A stretch of 64,000 bases of DNA from Massilia sp. TS11 (GTDB taxonomy: Bacteria > Pseudomonadota > Gammaproteobacteria > Burkholderiales > Burkholderiaceae_D). The notes under the pieces are model-generated. The model was not told the origin of the DNA. It was given only the letters and a program-made list of their open reading frames with translations, and searched no databases. The position numbers were made by a program, and so were the translations under genes. Shown here in pieces: positions 47,411 through 56,437 of this stretch. Where the stretch lies: assembly GCF_022012445.1 (NCBI RefSeq), contig NZ_JAKLTS010000018.1, positions 1-64,000 of the forward strand, in the 5' to 3' direction. Positions within the stretch are counted from its first letter, which is position 1. The number at the start of each line of letters is the position of its first letter.

Positions 47411-48184
47411 ATGAAAGCAGTCATCCTGGCCGGGGGTCTCGGCACGCGCCTGAGCGAAGAAACGACGGTCCGCCCGAAGCCGATGGTCGAAATCGGCGGC
47501 ATGCCGATCCTCTGGCACATCATGAAGATGTATGCGGCCCATGGCATCACGGACTTCGTCGTCTGCTGCGGCTATAAGGGTTTCGTCATCAAGGAATTCT
47601 TCTCGAATTACTTCCTGCATACCTCGGATGTGACCTTCGACCTGCACTACAACACGATGGAAGTGCACTCGCGTAAGGCCGAGCCCTGGAAGGTCACCCT
47701 GGTCGATACCGGCGCCGAGACCATGACCGGCGGCCGCCTGAAACGGGTGCGCAAATACCTCGAGGGCGATGAGCCCTTCTGCTTCACCTATGGCGATGGG
47801 GTGTCGGATGTCGACATCTCGGCCACCATCGCCTTCCACAAGGCGCATGGCAAGCTGGCCACGCTGACGGCCGTGCAGCCGCCGGGCCGCTTTGGCCTGC
47901 TGAATCTGGACGGCCATCATGTGCGCGAATTCATGGAGAAGCCCCAGGGTGACGGCGGCCTGATCAACGGCGGCTTCTTCGTGCTCTCGCCCCAGGTCAT
48001 CAATCTGGTCGAGGACGACAGCACCGTCTGGGAAAAAGGCCCGCTCGAAAGCCTGGCCAAGCAGGGCCAGCTCGACGCCTACATCCACCGCGGCTTCTGG
48101 CAGCCGATGGATACCCTGCGCGACCGCACCCTGCTCGAAGAACTCTGGGCCGCCGGCAAGGCGCCCTGGAAGAGCTGGCAATGA
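47411..48184 (+). CDS. rfbF: glucose-1-phosphate cytidylyltransferase
   Basis: 257 residues from the ATG at 47411. The nucleotidyltransferase signature [24 protein letters not shown] is complete. It makes CDP-glucose from glucose-1-phosphate and CTP, the first step toward CDP-linked deoxyhexoses. It overlaps rfbG by 4 bp (ATGA, 48181-48184) and heads the three-gene rfbFGH set. Confidence 0.95.
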   Translation: MKAVILAGGLGTRLSEETTVRPKPMVEIGGMPILWHIMKMYAAHGITDFVVCCGYKGFVIKEFFSNYFLHTSDVTFDLHYNTMEVHSRKAEPWKVTLVDTGAETMTGGRLKRVRKYLEGDEPFCFTYGDGVSDVDISATIAFHKAHGKLATLTAVQPPGRFGLLNLDGHHVREFMEKPQGDGGLINGGFFVLSPQVINLVEDDSTVWEKGPLESLAKQGQLDAYIHRGFWQPMDTLRDRTLLEELWAAGKAPWKSWQ

Positions 48185-49257
48185 CGCCCGGATTCTGGCG
48201 CGGCAAGCGCGTTTTCGTCACCGGCCATACGGGCTTCAAGGGCAGCTGGCTGTGCCTGTGGCTGCAGCAGCTGGGCGCCGAGATCACCGGCTTCGCCCTG
48301 CCGCCGGCCACCACCCCGAGCCTGTTCGAGGTCGCCCGCGTCGGTGAAGGCATGCATTCGGTCATCGGCGATGTGCGCGATGCGGCCGCCCTCGGCGCCG
48401 CCCTGCGCGCGGCCCAGCCGGAGATCGTGCTGCACCTGGCCGCCCAGGCTCTGGTGCGGCCCTCGTATGCCGATCCGGCCGGCACCTTCAGCACCAATGT
48501 GATGGGCCTGGTCAATCTGCTCGATGCCGTGCGCCAGACGCCGGGCATCCGCGCGGTCGTCAATGTGACCAGCGATAAATGCTACGAGAACAAGGAATGG
48601 GTCTGGGGCTACCGCGAGACGGAAGCCATGGGCGGCTATGATCCCTATTCGGCCAGCAAGGGCTGCGCCGAACTGGTGACGGCGGCCTACCGCAATTCCT
48701 TCTTCAACCCGGTCCAGCATGGCACGCACGGGGTCGGCCTGGCCTCGGCGCGCGCCGGCAATGTGATCGGCGGCGGCGACTGGGCCCTGGACCGGCTGGT
48801 GCCGGATCTGGTGCGCGCCGTCACCAGCGGCCAGGCGGTGAAGATCCGCAATCCGCACGCGATCCGTCCGTGGCAGCACGTGCTCGAGCCGCTGTCGGGC
48901 TACCTGAGCCTGGCCGAAAAGCTGTACAGCCACGGCCCCAGCTTCGCCGAAGGCTTCAACTTCGGCCCGCACGACAGCGATGCCCGTCCGGTCGAATGGA
49001 TTGTCAGCCGCATGTGCCACGCCTGGGGCGAGGGCGCGCGCTGGGAACGCGACCATGCGCCGCAGCCGCACGAGGCCCATTACCTGAAACTCGACTGCGC
49101 CAAGGCGCATGCCGTGCTGCACTGGCGCCCGCGCTGGCATCTGGGCACGGCGATTGACAAGATCATCGACTGGCACCGGGCCGAACTGGCGGGCGCCGAC
49201 ATGCGCGCCTTCACCCTGTCCCAGATCGACGACTACGCTTCGACTCCTTTGAGCTGA
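48181..49257 (+). CDS. rfbG: CDP-glucose 4,6-dehydratase
   Basis: 358 residues, extended short-chain dehydrogenase. The NAD-binding motif is [11 protein letters not shown] and the catalytic YxxxK is in [14 protein letters not shown], preceded by [13 protein letters not shown]. It converts CDP-glucose to CDP-4-keto-6-deoxyglucose. It overlaps rfbF and is followed by rfbH after 6 bp. Confidence 0.95.
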   Translation: MTPGFWRGKRVFVTGHTGFKGSWLCLWLQQLGAEITGFALPPATTPSLFEVARVGEGMHSVIGDVRDAAALGAALRAAQPEIVLHLAAQALVRPSYADPAGTFSTNVMGLVNLLDAVRQTPGIRAVVNVTSDKCYENKEWVWGYRETEAMGGYDPYSASKGCAELVTAAYRNSFFNPVQHGTHGVGLASARAGNVIGGGDWALDRLVPDLVRAVTSGQAVKIRNPHAIRPWQHVLEPLSGYLSLAEKLYSHGPSFAEGFNFGPHDSDARPVEWIVSRMCHAWGEGARWERDHAPQPHEAHYLKLDCAKAHAVLHWRPRWHLGTAIDKIIDWHRAELAGADMRAFTLSQIDDYASTPLS

Positions 49258-49263
49258 GAAAAC

Positions 49264-50589
49264 ATGACTGACAAGACTCCCGAACAACTGCGCGCGCAGA
49301 TCGCCGCCCTGGTGGCCGAATACGGCGCCCTGACCAGCGGCCCGCGTCCTTTCAACCCGGGCCAGACGGCAGTGCCGCCGGCCGGCAAAGTGGTCGGCGC
49401 GCCCGAGATGCAGATGATGGTCGAGGCCTCGCTCGACGCCTGGCTGACCACCGGCCGCTTCAACGATGCCTTCGAGAAGAAGCTGGCCGCCTTCCTCGGC
49501 GTCCAGCATCTGATCACGGTGAACTCCGGCTCCTCGGCCAATCTGGTCGCCTTCCACGCGCTGACCTCGCCCAAGCTGGGCGCGCGCGCGATCCAGCCCG
49601 GCGACGAGGTGATCGGGGTGGCGGCCGGCTTCCCGACGACGGTCAACCCGATCATCCAGTTCGGCGCCGTGCCCGTCTTCGTCGACGTCGAGCTGGGCAC
49701 CTACAACATCGACGCCAGCAAGATCGAGGCGGCGATCACGCCCAAGACCAAGGCCATCATGCTGGCCCACACGCTCGGCAACCCGTACAACCTCGAGGTG
49801 ATCGTCGCGCTGTGCAAGAAGTACAAGCTGTGGCTGGTCGAGGACTGCTGCGACGCGCTCGGCTCGACCTACCAGGGCCAGCTGGTCGGCACCTTCGGCG
49901 ACATCGGCACCCTGTCCTTCTACCCGGCCCACCACATCACGATGGGCGAGGGCGGCGCCGTATTCACCAATAATGCCGAGCTGAAGGCGATCGCCGAATC
50001 CTTCCGCGACTGGGGCCGCGACTGCTACTGCCCGCCGGGCAAGGACAATACCTGTGGCAAGCGCTTCTGCTGGTGCCTCGGCACGCTGCCGCAGGGCTAT
50101 GACCACAAGTACACCTACAGCCACCTCGGCTACAACCTCAAGATCACCGACATGCAGGCGGCCTGCGGCCTGGCCCAGCTCGACCGCGCACCGGACTTCA
50201 TCCAGGCGCGCAAGGACAACTTCGCCTACCTGAGCGAGCGTCTGCAAAGCTGTGCCGAGTTCCTGATCCTGCCGCAGGCGACGGCCGGCGCCGATCCGTC
50301 CTGGTTCGGTTTCCCGCTGACGCTCAAGCCGGAAGCGAACTGCACGCGCGTGGACCTGCTGACCTACTTGGACGAACACAAGATCGGCACGCGCCTGCTC
50401 TTCGCCGGCAATCTGACGCGCCAGCCCTACATGCAAGGCCGCAACTACCGCATCAGTGGCGAGCTGACCAATACCGACCGCGTGATGAACGACACCTTCT
50501 GGATCGGCGTCTACCCGGGCCTGACGCGTGAGATGCTCGACTTCGTGGTCGACAAGCTGGAGACCTTCTTCGGCGTCGGCGGCTTCTGA
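49264..50589 (+). CDS. rfbH: CDP-4-keto-6-deoxyglucose-3-dehydrase (E1)
   Basis: 441 residues of the aminotransferase fold. The PLP lysine is replaced by histidine (H223 in [14 protein letters not shown]), the hallmark of this PMP-dependent dehydrase. Cysteines in [20 protein letters not shown] (C254, C256, C264, C269, C271) include the [2Fe-2S] ligands. It removes the C3 hydroxyl to give, with a reductase partner (E3), CDP-3,6-dideoxy-4-ketohexose. No E3 (RfbI-type ferredoxin reductase) gene is visible in the window. Last gene of the rfbFGH set. Confidence 0.95.
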   Translation: MTDKTPEQLRAQIAALVAEYGALTSGPRPFNPGQTAVPPAGKVVGAPEMQMMVEASLDAWLTTGRFNDAFEKKLAAFLGVQHLITVNSGSSANLVAFHALTSPKLGARAIQPGDEVIGVAAGFPTTVNPIIQFGAVPVFVDVELGTYNIDASKIEAAITPKTKAIMLAHTLGNPYNLEVIVALCKKYKLWLVEDCCDALGSTYQGQLVGTFGDIGTLSFYPAHHITMGEGGAVFTNNAELKAIAESFRDWGRDCYCPPGKDNTCGKRFCWCLGTLPQGYDHKYTYSHLGYNLKITDMQAACGLAQLDRAPDFIQARKDNFAYLSERLQSCAEFLILPQATAGADPSWFGFPLTLKPEANCTRVDLLTYLDEHKIGTRLLFAGNLTRQPYMQGRNYRISGELTNTDRVMNDTFWIGVYPGLTREMLDFVVDKLETFFGVGGF

Positions 50590-50610
50590 GCACAACCTTG
50601 CCCCTCAGAT

Positions 50611-50666
50611 AAATCGGGGTCAGACCCCATTTATCCGCACGGATAAATGGGGTCTGACCCCGATTT
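50611..50666. repeat. GGGGTCAGACCCC palindrome locus C
   Basis: A perfect 26-bp inverted repeat (50611-50636 and 50641-50666) with a 4-base loop. Each arm contains one GGGGTCAGACCCC or its complement (50616-50628; 50649-50661). This is the simplest complete copy of the family in the window and lies between convergent genes. Confidence 0.88.
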
Positions 50667-50676
50667 GTCTGGGGAG

Positions 50677-50706
50677 AAAAAAAGCGGGCCGCGGCCCGCT
50701 TTTTTT
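50677..50706. terminator. bidirectional terminator between rfbH and the transketolase C gene
   Basis: AGCGGGCC/GGCCCGCT stem (50683-50690 and 50693-50700) flanked by an A run on the left and a T run on the right (50700-50706), so it can terminate transcripts from both sides. Confidence 0.8.
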
Positions 50707-50724
50707 GTGGGCGCGCGGCGCCGC

Positions 50725-51594
50725 TCAGGCCGTCAGGCCGCCCCAGGCGTTCAGGGTGGACTGGCTGCCGACCGCGCCGCACACCTTGGGGTCGAGCGCG
50801 CGCATACGCAGGCGCGCCAGCAGCGCCGGGTCCTGCTTGGCCAGGGCTTCCATCAGCCAGGCGCCGAAGCCGCCATCTTCGAGATGGTCTTCCCAGGTCT
50901 GCACGGCGCCGAACCGCGCCAGCTGGGCCGCCTGGCCGCTCTTGCTGTCCATGCCCCACAGCGGCATCGAATACACGGCCTGGCCAGCCGCCGACTTCAG
51001 GGCCGCACCGAGGGCCGCCCCCGTGCTCAGCAGCACGGAATCCTCGCGCCCCTCGGCCACGCGCAGCCATTGGCCGGGCGCCACGCTCGGCACGCTCGCG
51101 TGGAATACGGGTTCGCCGGCCTTGCCCAGGCGCAGATACGAGGGGCCGGGGTGCTCGACCAGATAGCGCATCACGGCGCGCGTTTCGAGCGGGTCGCCAG
51201 GCGCGCCGATCAGCATATTCGGCATGCAGCGCATCAGCGCATAGTCCTGCACGGCATGGTGGGAATAGCCGAGCGCGCCATACGCGAGGCCGCCGCCGAC
51301 CGCCACCACCGTCACCGGCAGCTTGTGATAGGCGACGTCATTGCGGATCTGCTCGGCGCAGCGGAAGGTCGGGAAGTTCGCGATCGAATACGTGAACACG
51401 TGATAGCCCTCGGAGGCCAGGCCGGCCGCCAGGCCGGTCATGTTCTGCTCGGCCACGCCGGCGTTCCAGAAACGATCAGGAAAGCGGTCGGCAAACGGCT
51501 CGATCACGGAGTAACCAAGGTCGCCCACGACCAGGGCGATCTGTGGGTGCGCGGCGGCCAGGGCCACCAGTTCATCGATAAAGGCGTTACGCAT
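50725..51594 (-). CDS. transketolase-like C-terminal subunit
   Basis: 289 residues. It corresponds to the pyrimidine-binding and C-terminal domains of transketolase; the catalytic Glu is in GVAEQNMTGLAAGLA. It pairs with the N-terminal subunit encoded 11 bp upstream to make a split thiamine-diphosphate enzyme. Next to rfbFGH this pair probably adds a two-carbon unit to a keto-sugar, giving a branched sugar; this is an inference from context. Housekeeping transketolase is normally a single long chain. Confidence 0.85.
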   Translation of the reverse strand: MRNAFIDELVALAAAHPQIALVVGDLGYSVIEPFADRFPDRFWNAGVAEQNMTGLAAGLASEGYHVFTYSIANFPTFRCAEQIRNDVAYHKLPVTVVAVGGGLAYGALGYSHHAVQDYALMRCMPNMLIGAPGDPLETRAVMRYLVEHPGPSYLRLGKAGEPVFHASVPSVAPGQWLRVAEGREDSVLLSTGAALGAALKSAAGQAVYSMPLWGMDSKSGQAAQLARFGAVQTWEDHLEDGGFGAWLMEALAKQDPALLARLRMRALDPKVCGAVGSQSTLNAWGGLTA

Positions 51595-51605
51595 GGGCTT
51601 TCCTG

Positions 51606-52406
51606 TCAGGCCAGTTCGGCCAGTGCGGCGGCCAGATGTTCGTCATTCGGGCTGCGGTAGTGCCAGTCCACGGTGTTTTCCATGAAGCTCACGCCCTTGC
51701 CCTTGGTCGTGTGGGCGATCAGCACGCTCGGCTTGCCGGCCTGCCAGGGCGTGCTGGCGAGCGCGCCGGCCAGGGCCGCATGGTCGTGGCCGTCCACTTC
51801 CTGCACGGCCCAGCCAAACGCGCGGAACTTGTCGACAAAGGGTTCCAGCGCCAGGGTCTCGGCCACGGTGGTCAGGCTCTGCAGCTTGTTGTAGTCGATC
51901 ACCACAGTCAGATTGTCGAGCTGATGGTGGTGGGCGAACAGCACGGCTTCCCAGTTGCTGCCTTCGCCCCATTCGCCGTCCGAACACAGCACCACGGTGC
52001 GCCAGTCCTGGCCGCGCCGCTTGGCCGCCAGCGCCTTGCCGACCCCGAAAGGCAGGCCATGCCCGAGCGAACCGGTCGAGAATTCAACGCCCGGCACCTT
52101 GTGGCTGATGTGGTTCATCAGGTCGGAGAAGTCCTGGCCATAGGTGCTCAGCTGTTCCCGCGGGAAGAAGCCGGACACGGCCAGCGTCGCATACACGCCG
52201 ACGCAGGCGTGGCCTTTGCTGAGGATGAAGCGGTCGCGTGCGCTCCAGGCAGGCTGGGCCGGATCGACGCGCAGCACGCGCCCGTACAGCACGGCCAGAA
52301 TGTCGACAATCGACAGGGCGCTGGCAATGTGCGAGGCCTTGGCCCGGTGCACCATCTTCAGGGCTTCGCGCCGGATGTCTTTGGCCAGCGAAAGGGTATC
52401 GGTCAT
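51606..52406 (-). CDS. transketolase-like N-terminal (thiamine diphosphate-binding) subunit
   Basis: 266 residues from the ATG at 52406. The TPP motif is CSDGEWGEGSNWEAVLFAHHHQLDNL, and GSLGHGLPFGVGKALA is also typical. The start overlaps the epimerase stop (ATGA, 52403-52406), so the three minus-strand genes (epimerase, N subunit, C subunit) form one transcript. Length equals the N-terminal third of a full transketolase. Confidence 0.87.
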   Translation of the reverse strand: MTDTLSLAKDIRREALKMVHRAKASHIASALSIVDILAVLYGRVLRVDPAQPAWSARDRFILSKGHACVGVYATLAVSGFFPREQLSTYGQDFSDLMNHISHKVPGVEFSTGSLGHGLPFGVGKALAAKRRGQDWRTVVLCSDGEWGEGSNWEAVLFAHHHQLDNLTVVIDYNKLQSLTTVAETLALEPFVDKFRAFGWAVQEVDGHDHAALAGALASTPWQAGKPSVLIAHTTKGKGVSFMENTVDWHYRSPNDEHLAAALAELA

Positions 52407-53476
52407 GGTTTGCCTTTTTGGGAAAGATGCCAGGCAGCCGTGCGGGCGATCCCCACGTCGAGCGGGATCGGCGCCGGCAGGTCGAGCAGGGCACGGAGTT
52501 GGCGGATGTCGGGCACGTAGCGCTCGGCCGGACCGGGCCCGGGCGCGCGCAGCACCTGCACGCGCGAGGGCGCCTGCAGCACCTGGACCACGCGCGCGGC
52601 CAGCTCGGCAATGCTGAGCGCCTCGTCGCCGCCGACATTGACGACGGCGCCGGCCGGGCCGCGCAGCAGCAGGGCCCACAGCCAGCCCGACAGGTCGGAC
52701 GCGTACAAATAGCTGCGATACGGCCGGCCGTCGCCCTGGATCACGATGTCCTGCCCGGCCAGGGCGTCGCGTATGAAATTACCGACGGCGAACTGGCGGT
52801 CGAGCGCCAGATACGGGCCGACGAAGGCGAAGCAGCGCGCGATGCGCACGGCCAGGCCATGCTGGGCCGCATACTGGTGGCACAGCAGTTCGGCCACGCG
52901 CTTGCCTTCGCCGTAAGCGGCATTGGCGGCGGCCGGATCGGGCGCGCCGGCATAGCTCTCGGGCACGGCGTCCAGTTCGGGCGGCTGGCGCCCGTACACG
53001 GCGCCCGAGCTCAGGAACAGGACATCGCGCGCGCCGCGCGCCACGGCTAGGTCGAGCACGCGGCGCGTGCCTTCGATGGCCACGGCCAGGGTGCTCAGCG
53101 GATCGCTCGGGGCGACCACGTCGGCCGCCGCGTGGATCACATAATCGATGGACTCGGCCGGAAAGGCGAAATCGCGCACATCGCCGGCCAGCAGCTGCAC
53201 GCTGGGCGCGCCCGCCAGTTCCGGATGGGCGGCGCGGAAGGCGGCCGGGTCGCGCGTCAGCACGATCAGCGCGCAGCCGAGCGCCAGCCTGTCATTCGCC
53301 CGCAGCAGCGTGGCCAGCAGCCATTTGCCGATAAAGCCGGTGCCGCCGGTCAGAAACACGCGCTTGCCGCGCAGCTTCTCCCAGGCGGGCGCGCCGACGA
53401 GGTCGCAGCTGGCATCGAGATCGGACGGTGGCAAAGGCATGGGCATGAGGGCGGCAAAGGTGGACAATATGCGCAT
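52403..53476 (-). CDS. NAD-dependent epimerase/dehydratase (sugar SDR)
   Basis: 357 residues. TGGTGFIGKWLLATLL is the NAD(P) motif, LFLSSGAVYG supplies the Ser and YGEGKRVAELL the YxxxK pair. The likely role is reduction or epimerisation of the sugar made by RfbFGH and the split transketolase. The start is uncertain: ATG 53476 has a TAGA rather than a ribosome site before it, and ATG 53443 is possible. It is divergent from the first GT41-GT2 gene. Confidence 0.83.
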   Translation of the reverse strand: MRILSTFAALMPMPLPPSDLDASCDLVGAPAWEKLRGKRVFLTGGTGFIGKWLLATLLRANDRLALGCALIVLTRDPAAFRAAHPELAGAPSVQLLAGDVRDFAFPAESIDYVIHAAADVVAPSDPLSTLAVAIEGTRRVLDLAVARGARDVLFLSSGAVYGRQPPELDAVPESYAGAPDPAAANAAYGEGKRVAELLCHQYAAQHGLAVRIARCFAFVGPYLALDRQFAVGNFIRDALAGQDIVIQGDGRPYRSYLYASDLSGWLWALLLRGPAGAVVNVGGDEALSIAELAARVVQVLQAPSRVQVLRAPGPGPAERYVPDIRQLRALLDLPAPIPLDVGIARTAAWHLSQKGKP

Positions 53477-53590
53477 TCTACGCAGAAACCAGGGCCTGCC
53501 AGCAAAGAACTGGGGCCGGAAGCGCCCGCTATTTCAGCGACTGGCGCGCACTGGCCTCTGTTAGCCTGTTCAGGATCCGACCCTGTGCCC

Positions 53591-56395
53591 ATGACCATGA
53601 ACCTGACCCCACTGCCGCCGAACACGGAATTGCTGGAAGCGACCCAGCAGGCGATCCTGCGCGCCCGCCAGGCCCAGCTGACCATCATCGACTTGTTCGG
53701 TCTGGCCCAGCGCCTGAACACGGCCGGTTTTGCCCAGCTGGCCATCGACCTCTACCACCTGTGGCTGAACACCACCGGCTCCGAGGCGGCCTATGCGGTG
53801 CGCTTCAATCTGGGCGTGCTGCTGACCCAGGAAGGGCGCGACCAGGAAGCCCAGGCGGCCTACGAGGCGGCGCTCGCGCAGAACCCGGCCTTTGCCGAGG
53901 CGCGCCTGAATCTGGGCACCCTGCATGAGCGCCAGGGCCGCCCGGACGAGGCCCTGGCCATCTGGCGCGCCGGGCTCGCGCATGGCGACCTCGGCCACGA
54001 GCACGACCGCGCCATGCGCCTGCAGCTGCTCAATAATCTGGGCCGCCTGCTCGAAATCCAGAAGCGCTATCCGGAGGCCGAGGCTGCGCTGGCCGACAGC
54101 CTGCGCATCGACAACAGCCAGCAGAATGTGATCACCCACTGGGTCTATCTGCGCCAGAAGCAGTGCGCCTGGCCCGTGTTCGCCAATGACTTCGGCCTCA
54201 GCGAAACCGAACTGCGCGCCGGCATGTCGGCCCTGGCCACGCTCGGCCTGACCGACGCGCCGGCCGAACAGCTGGCGGCCGCGCGCCGCTATGTCGAGAA
54301 GAAGGTGCTGCCCCTGCAAAGCCCGCTGTGCGAGCGCAAGAGCTACGGCCACACGCGCCTGCGCATCGGCTATCTGTCGGGCGACTTCTGCGCCCATGCG
54401 GTGTCGATCCTGACGGCCGAAGTGTATGGCCTGCACGACCGCAGCCGCTTCGAGGTGTACGGCTTCGACTGGTCGCGCGAGGACGGCACCCACCTGCAAC
54501 AGCGCGTGCGGGCCGGCTTCGACCACCATATCCGCCTGCACAGCCTGAGCGACGAGCAGGCCGCGCGCCTGATCCGCGCCCATGAAATCGACATCCTGGT
54601 CGACCTGCATGGCCTGACCCAGGGCACGCGCCACGACATCCTCAGCTGGCGCCCGGCGCCCGTGCAGCTGACCTGGCTCGGCTTCCCCGGTCCGACCGGC
54701 CTGCCCGCGATCGACTATGTGGTGGCCGACCGCTATGTGCTGCCGCCCGCGCTGGCCGCCCATTTCAGCGAACAGCCGCTGTATCTGCCGCGCGTGTTCC
54801 AGGCCAATGACCGCCAGCGCGCGATCGGCCCGACCGGCACCCGTGCGGCCGAGGGCCTGCCCGAGGACGGCACCGTGTTCGCCGCCTTCAACAATGTTTT
54901 CAAGATCACGCCCGAGGTCTTCGCCGCCTGGATGCGCATCCTCCAGGGCGTGCCCGGCAGCGTGCTGTGGCTGGCCGTCGACGGCGCCCAGGCGCGCGCC
55001 AATCTGGCGCGTGAAGCCGCGGCCGCGGGGGTCGATCCGGCGCGTCTGGTGTTCGCCCGCCGCGCCCAGCCGCAGGATTATCTGGCGCGCTACCGTCTGG
55101 CCGACCTGTTCCTCGACTGCTACCCCTTCGGCGGCGGCACCACGGCCAGCGATGCCCTGTGGGCCGGGCTGCCGGTGCTGACCCGCGCCGGCCGCGTGTT
55201 CGCCTCGCGCATGGCCGGCAGCCTGCTGCACGCGGTTGGCCTGCCGGAACTGATCACCGAGACCCTGGCCGACTACGAGGCCCAGGCCATCGCCCTCGGG
55301 CGCGAGCGCGCGCGCCTGGCTGCCCTGCGCGCCCGCCTCGACGCCAACCGCGCCAGCTGCGACCTGTTCGACACGCCGCGCCTGGTGCGCGATCTGGAAG
55401 ACGCCTTCCTCAGCGTGGCCTGCAAGCCCGAGGACGGCCTGCAGGGCCAGCAGGACCTGCTGCGCCCGCTGACGGCAAACACCGCCTGGCCCCTGGTGTC
55501 GGTGGTGATGCCGACCCACTGCCGCCCCGACTATGCCGAGCAGGCGCTGCGCTCGGTGCTGGCCCAGACCTACGGCAATCTAGAAATCCTCATCAGCGAC
55601 AACAGCCCGGACGACGCCACCCGCCTGCGTTTGGCCCCGTATGTCGCCACCTACCCGTGCATCCAGTATTCGCACATCCCCGGCGCCAGCCTGACCGAGA
55701 ACTGGCGCAATGCCTACGGCCGCGCCCAAGGCGAATACGTGAACCTGCTGATGGACGACGACCTGTTCGCGCCCGAGAAGCTGCAGCGCATGGTGGAAGT
55801 GATGCTGGCCAATCCCAAGGTCGGCCTCGTGACCTCCTTCCGCCAGCTGATCGACGCGGCCGGCCAGCCGCTCGACCCGATTCCCGGCACCGAGCGCCTG
55901 TTCGACAATCCGGTGATCGTCAGCGGCGCCACCATGGGCGAAAAAATCCTGCACGAGGGCCGCAACCTGATCGGCGAGCCGACCACGGCCCTGTGGCGCC
56001 GTGCCATTTTGCAGGACCAGTGGATGCATTTCTGCGGCCGCCCGTATGTGGTGCTGTCCGATGTGGCCAGCTGGCTCAATATCCTGGCGCGCCACGACCT
56101 CGCCTACCTGCCCGACGCGCTCAGCTATTTCCGCCTGCACCAGGCGCAGGACGGGCGCGGCGACACCATCCGCATCCGCGCCAATGTCGAATGGCTGCAG
56201 CTGCTGTGCGACGCCCACGAGCACGGCCTGTTCTTCGCCGAGCGCGAGCGCGTGCGCGCCCTGCTCAGCTCGAAACTGGTGACCTCGGTCTACCACCTGA
56301 CGGAAGAACACGCCAAGATCCGTGCCGGCGCCGTCCCGCTCGCGCAGATCGAGGCCGTCGTGGCCCAGGCGCTGCGCATTGTGCTCGGCCAATGA
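53591..56395 (+). CDS. TPR - GT41 (SPINDLY/OGT-like) - GT2 bifunctional glycosyltransferase, copy 1
   Basis: 934 residues. N-terminal TPR-like helices (about 20-210; FNLGVLLTQEGRDQEAQAAYEAAL and NLGTLHERQGRPDEAL) precede a GT41 core. Its landmarks are LRIGYLSGDFCAHAV (about 255), FNNVFKI with the donor-binding Lys (about 433) and FGGGTTASDALWAGLPVL (about 513). From about residue 633 a GT2 domain follows (VSVVMPTHCRPDY; LISDNSPDD; LMDDDLF near 722 as the metal-binding DxD). GT41 enzymes add a sugar to protein side chains in the cytoplasm; the GT2 unit could extend it. It is paralogous to the next gene over its full length. Probable substrates: the Ser/Thr-rich octads of the giant protein. Confidence 0.82.
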   Translation: MTMNLTPLPPNTELLEATQQAILRARQAQLTIIDLFGLAQRLNTAGFAQLAIDLYHLWLNTTGSEAAYAVRFNLGVLLTQEGRDQEAQAAYEAALAQNPAFAEARLNLGTLHERQGRPDEALAIWRAGLAHGDLGHEHDRAMRLQLLNNLGRLLEIQKRYPEAEAALADSLRIDNSQQNVITHWVYLRQKQCAWPVFANDFGLSETELRAGMSALATLGLTDAPAEQLAAARRYVEKKVLPLQSPLCERKSYGHTRLRIGYLSGDFCAHAVSILTAEVYGLHDRSRFEVYGFDWSREDGTHLQQRVRAGFDHHIRLHSLSDEQAARLIRAHEIDILVDLHGLTQGTRHDILSWRPAPVQLTWLGFPGPTGLPAIDYVVADRYVLPPALAAHFSEQPLYLPRVFQANDRQRAIGPTGTRAAEGLPEDGTVFAAFNNVFKITPEVFAAWMRILQGVPGSVLWLAVDGAQARANLAREAAAAGVDPARLVFARRAQPQDYLARYRLADLFLDCYPFGGGTTASDALWAGLPVLTRAGRVFASRMAGSLLHAVGLPELITETLADYEAQAIALGRERARLAALRARLDANRASCDLFDTPRLVRDLEDAFLSVACKPEDGLQGQQDLLRPLTANTAWPLVSVVMPTHCRPDYAEQALRSVLAQTYGNLEILISDNSPDDATRLRLAPYVATYPCIQYSHIPGASLTENWRNAYGRAQGEYVNLLMDDDLFAPEKLQRMVEVMLANPKVGLVTSFRQLIDAAGQPLDPIPGTERLFDNPVIVSGATMGEKILHEGRNLIGEPTTALWRRAILQDQWMHFCGRPYVVLSDVASWLNILARHDLAYLPDALSYFRLHQAQDGRGDTIRIRANVEWLQLLCDAHEHGLFFAERERVRALLSSKLVTSVYHLTEEHAKIRAGAVPLAQIEAVVAQALRIVLGQ

Positions 56396-56437
56396 GCTAG
56401 GCAATAATAGTCCCCGAACCCCTGACCCCGTCCGAAC

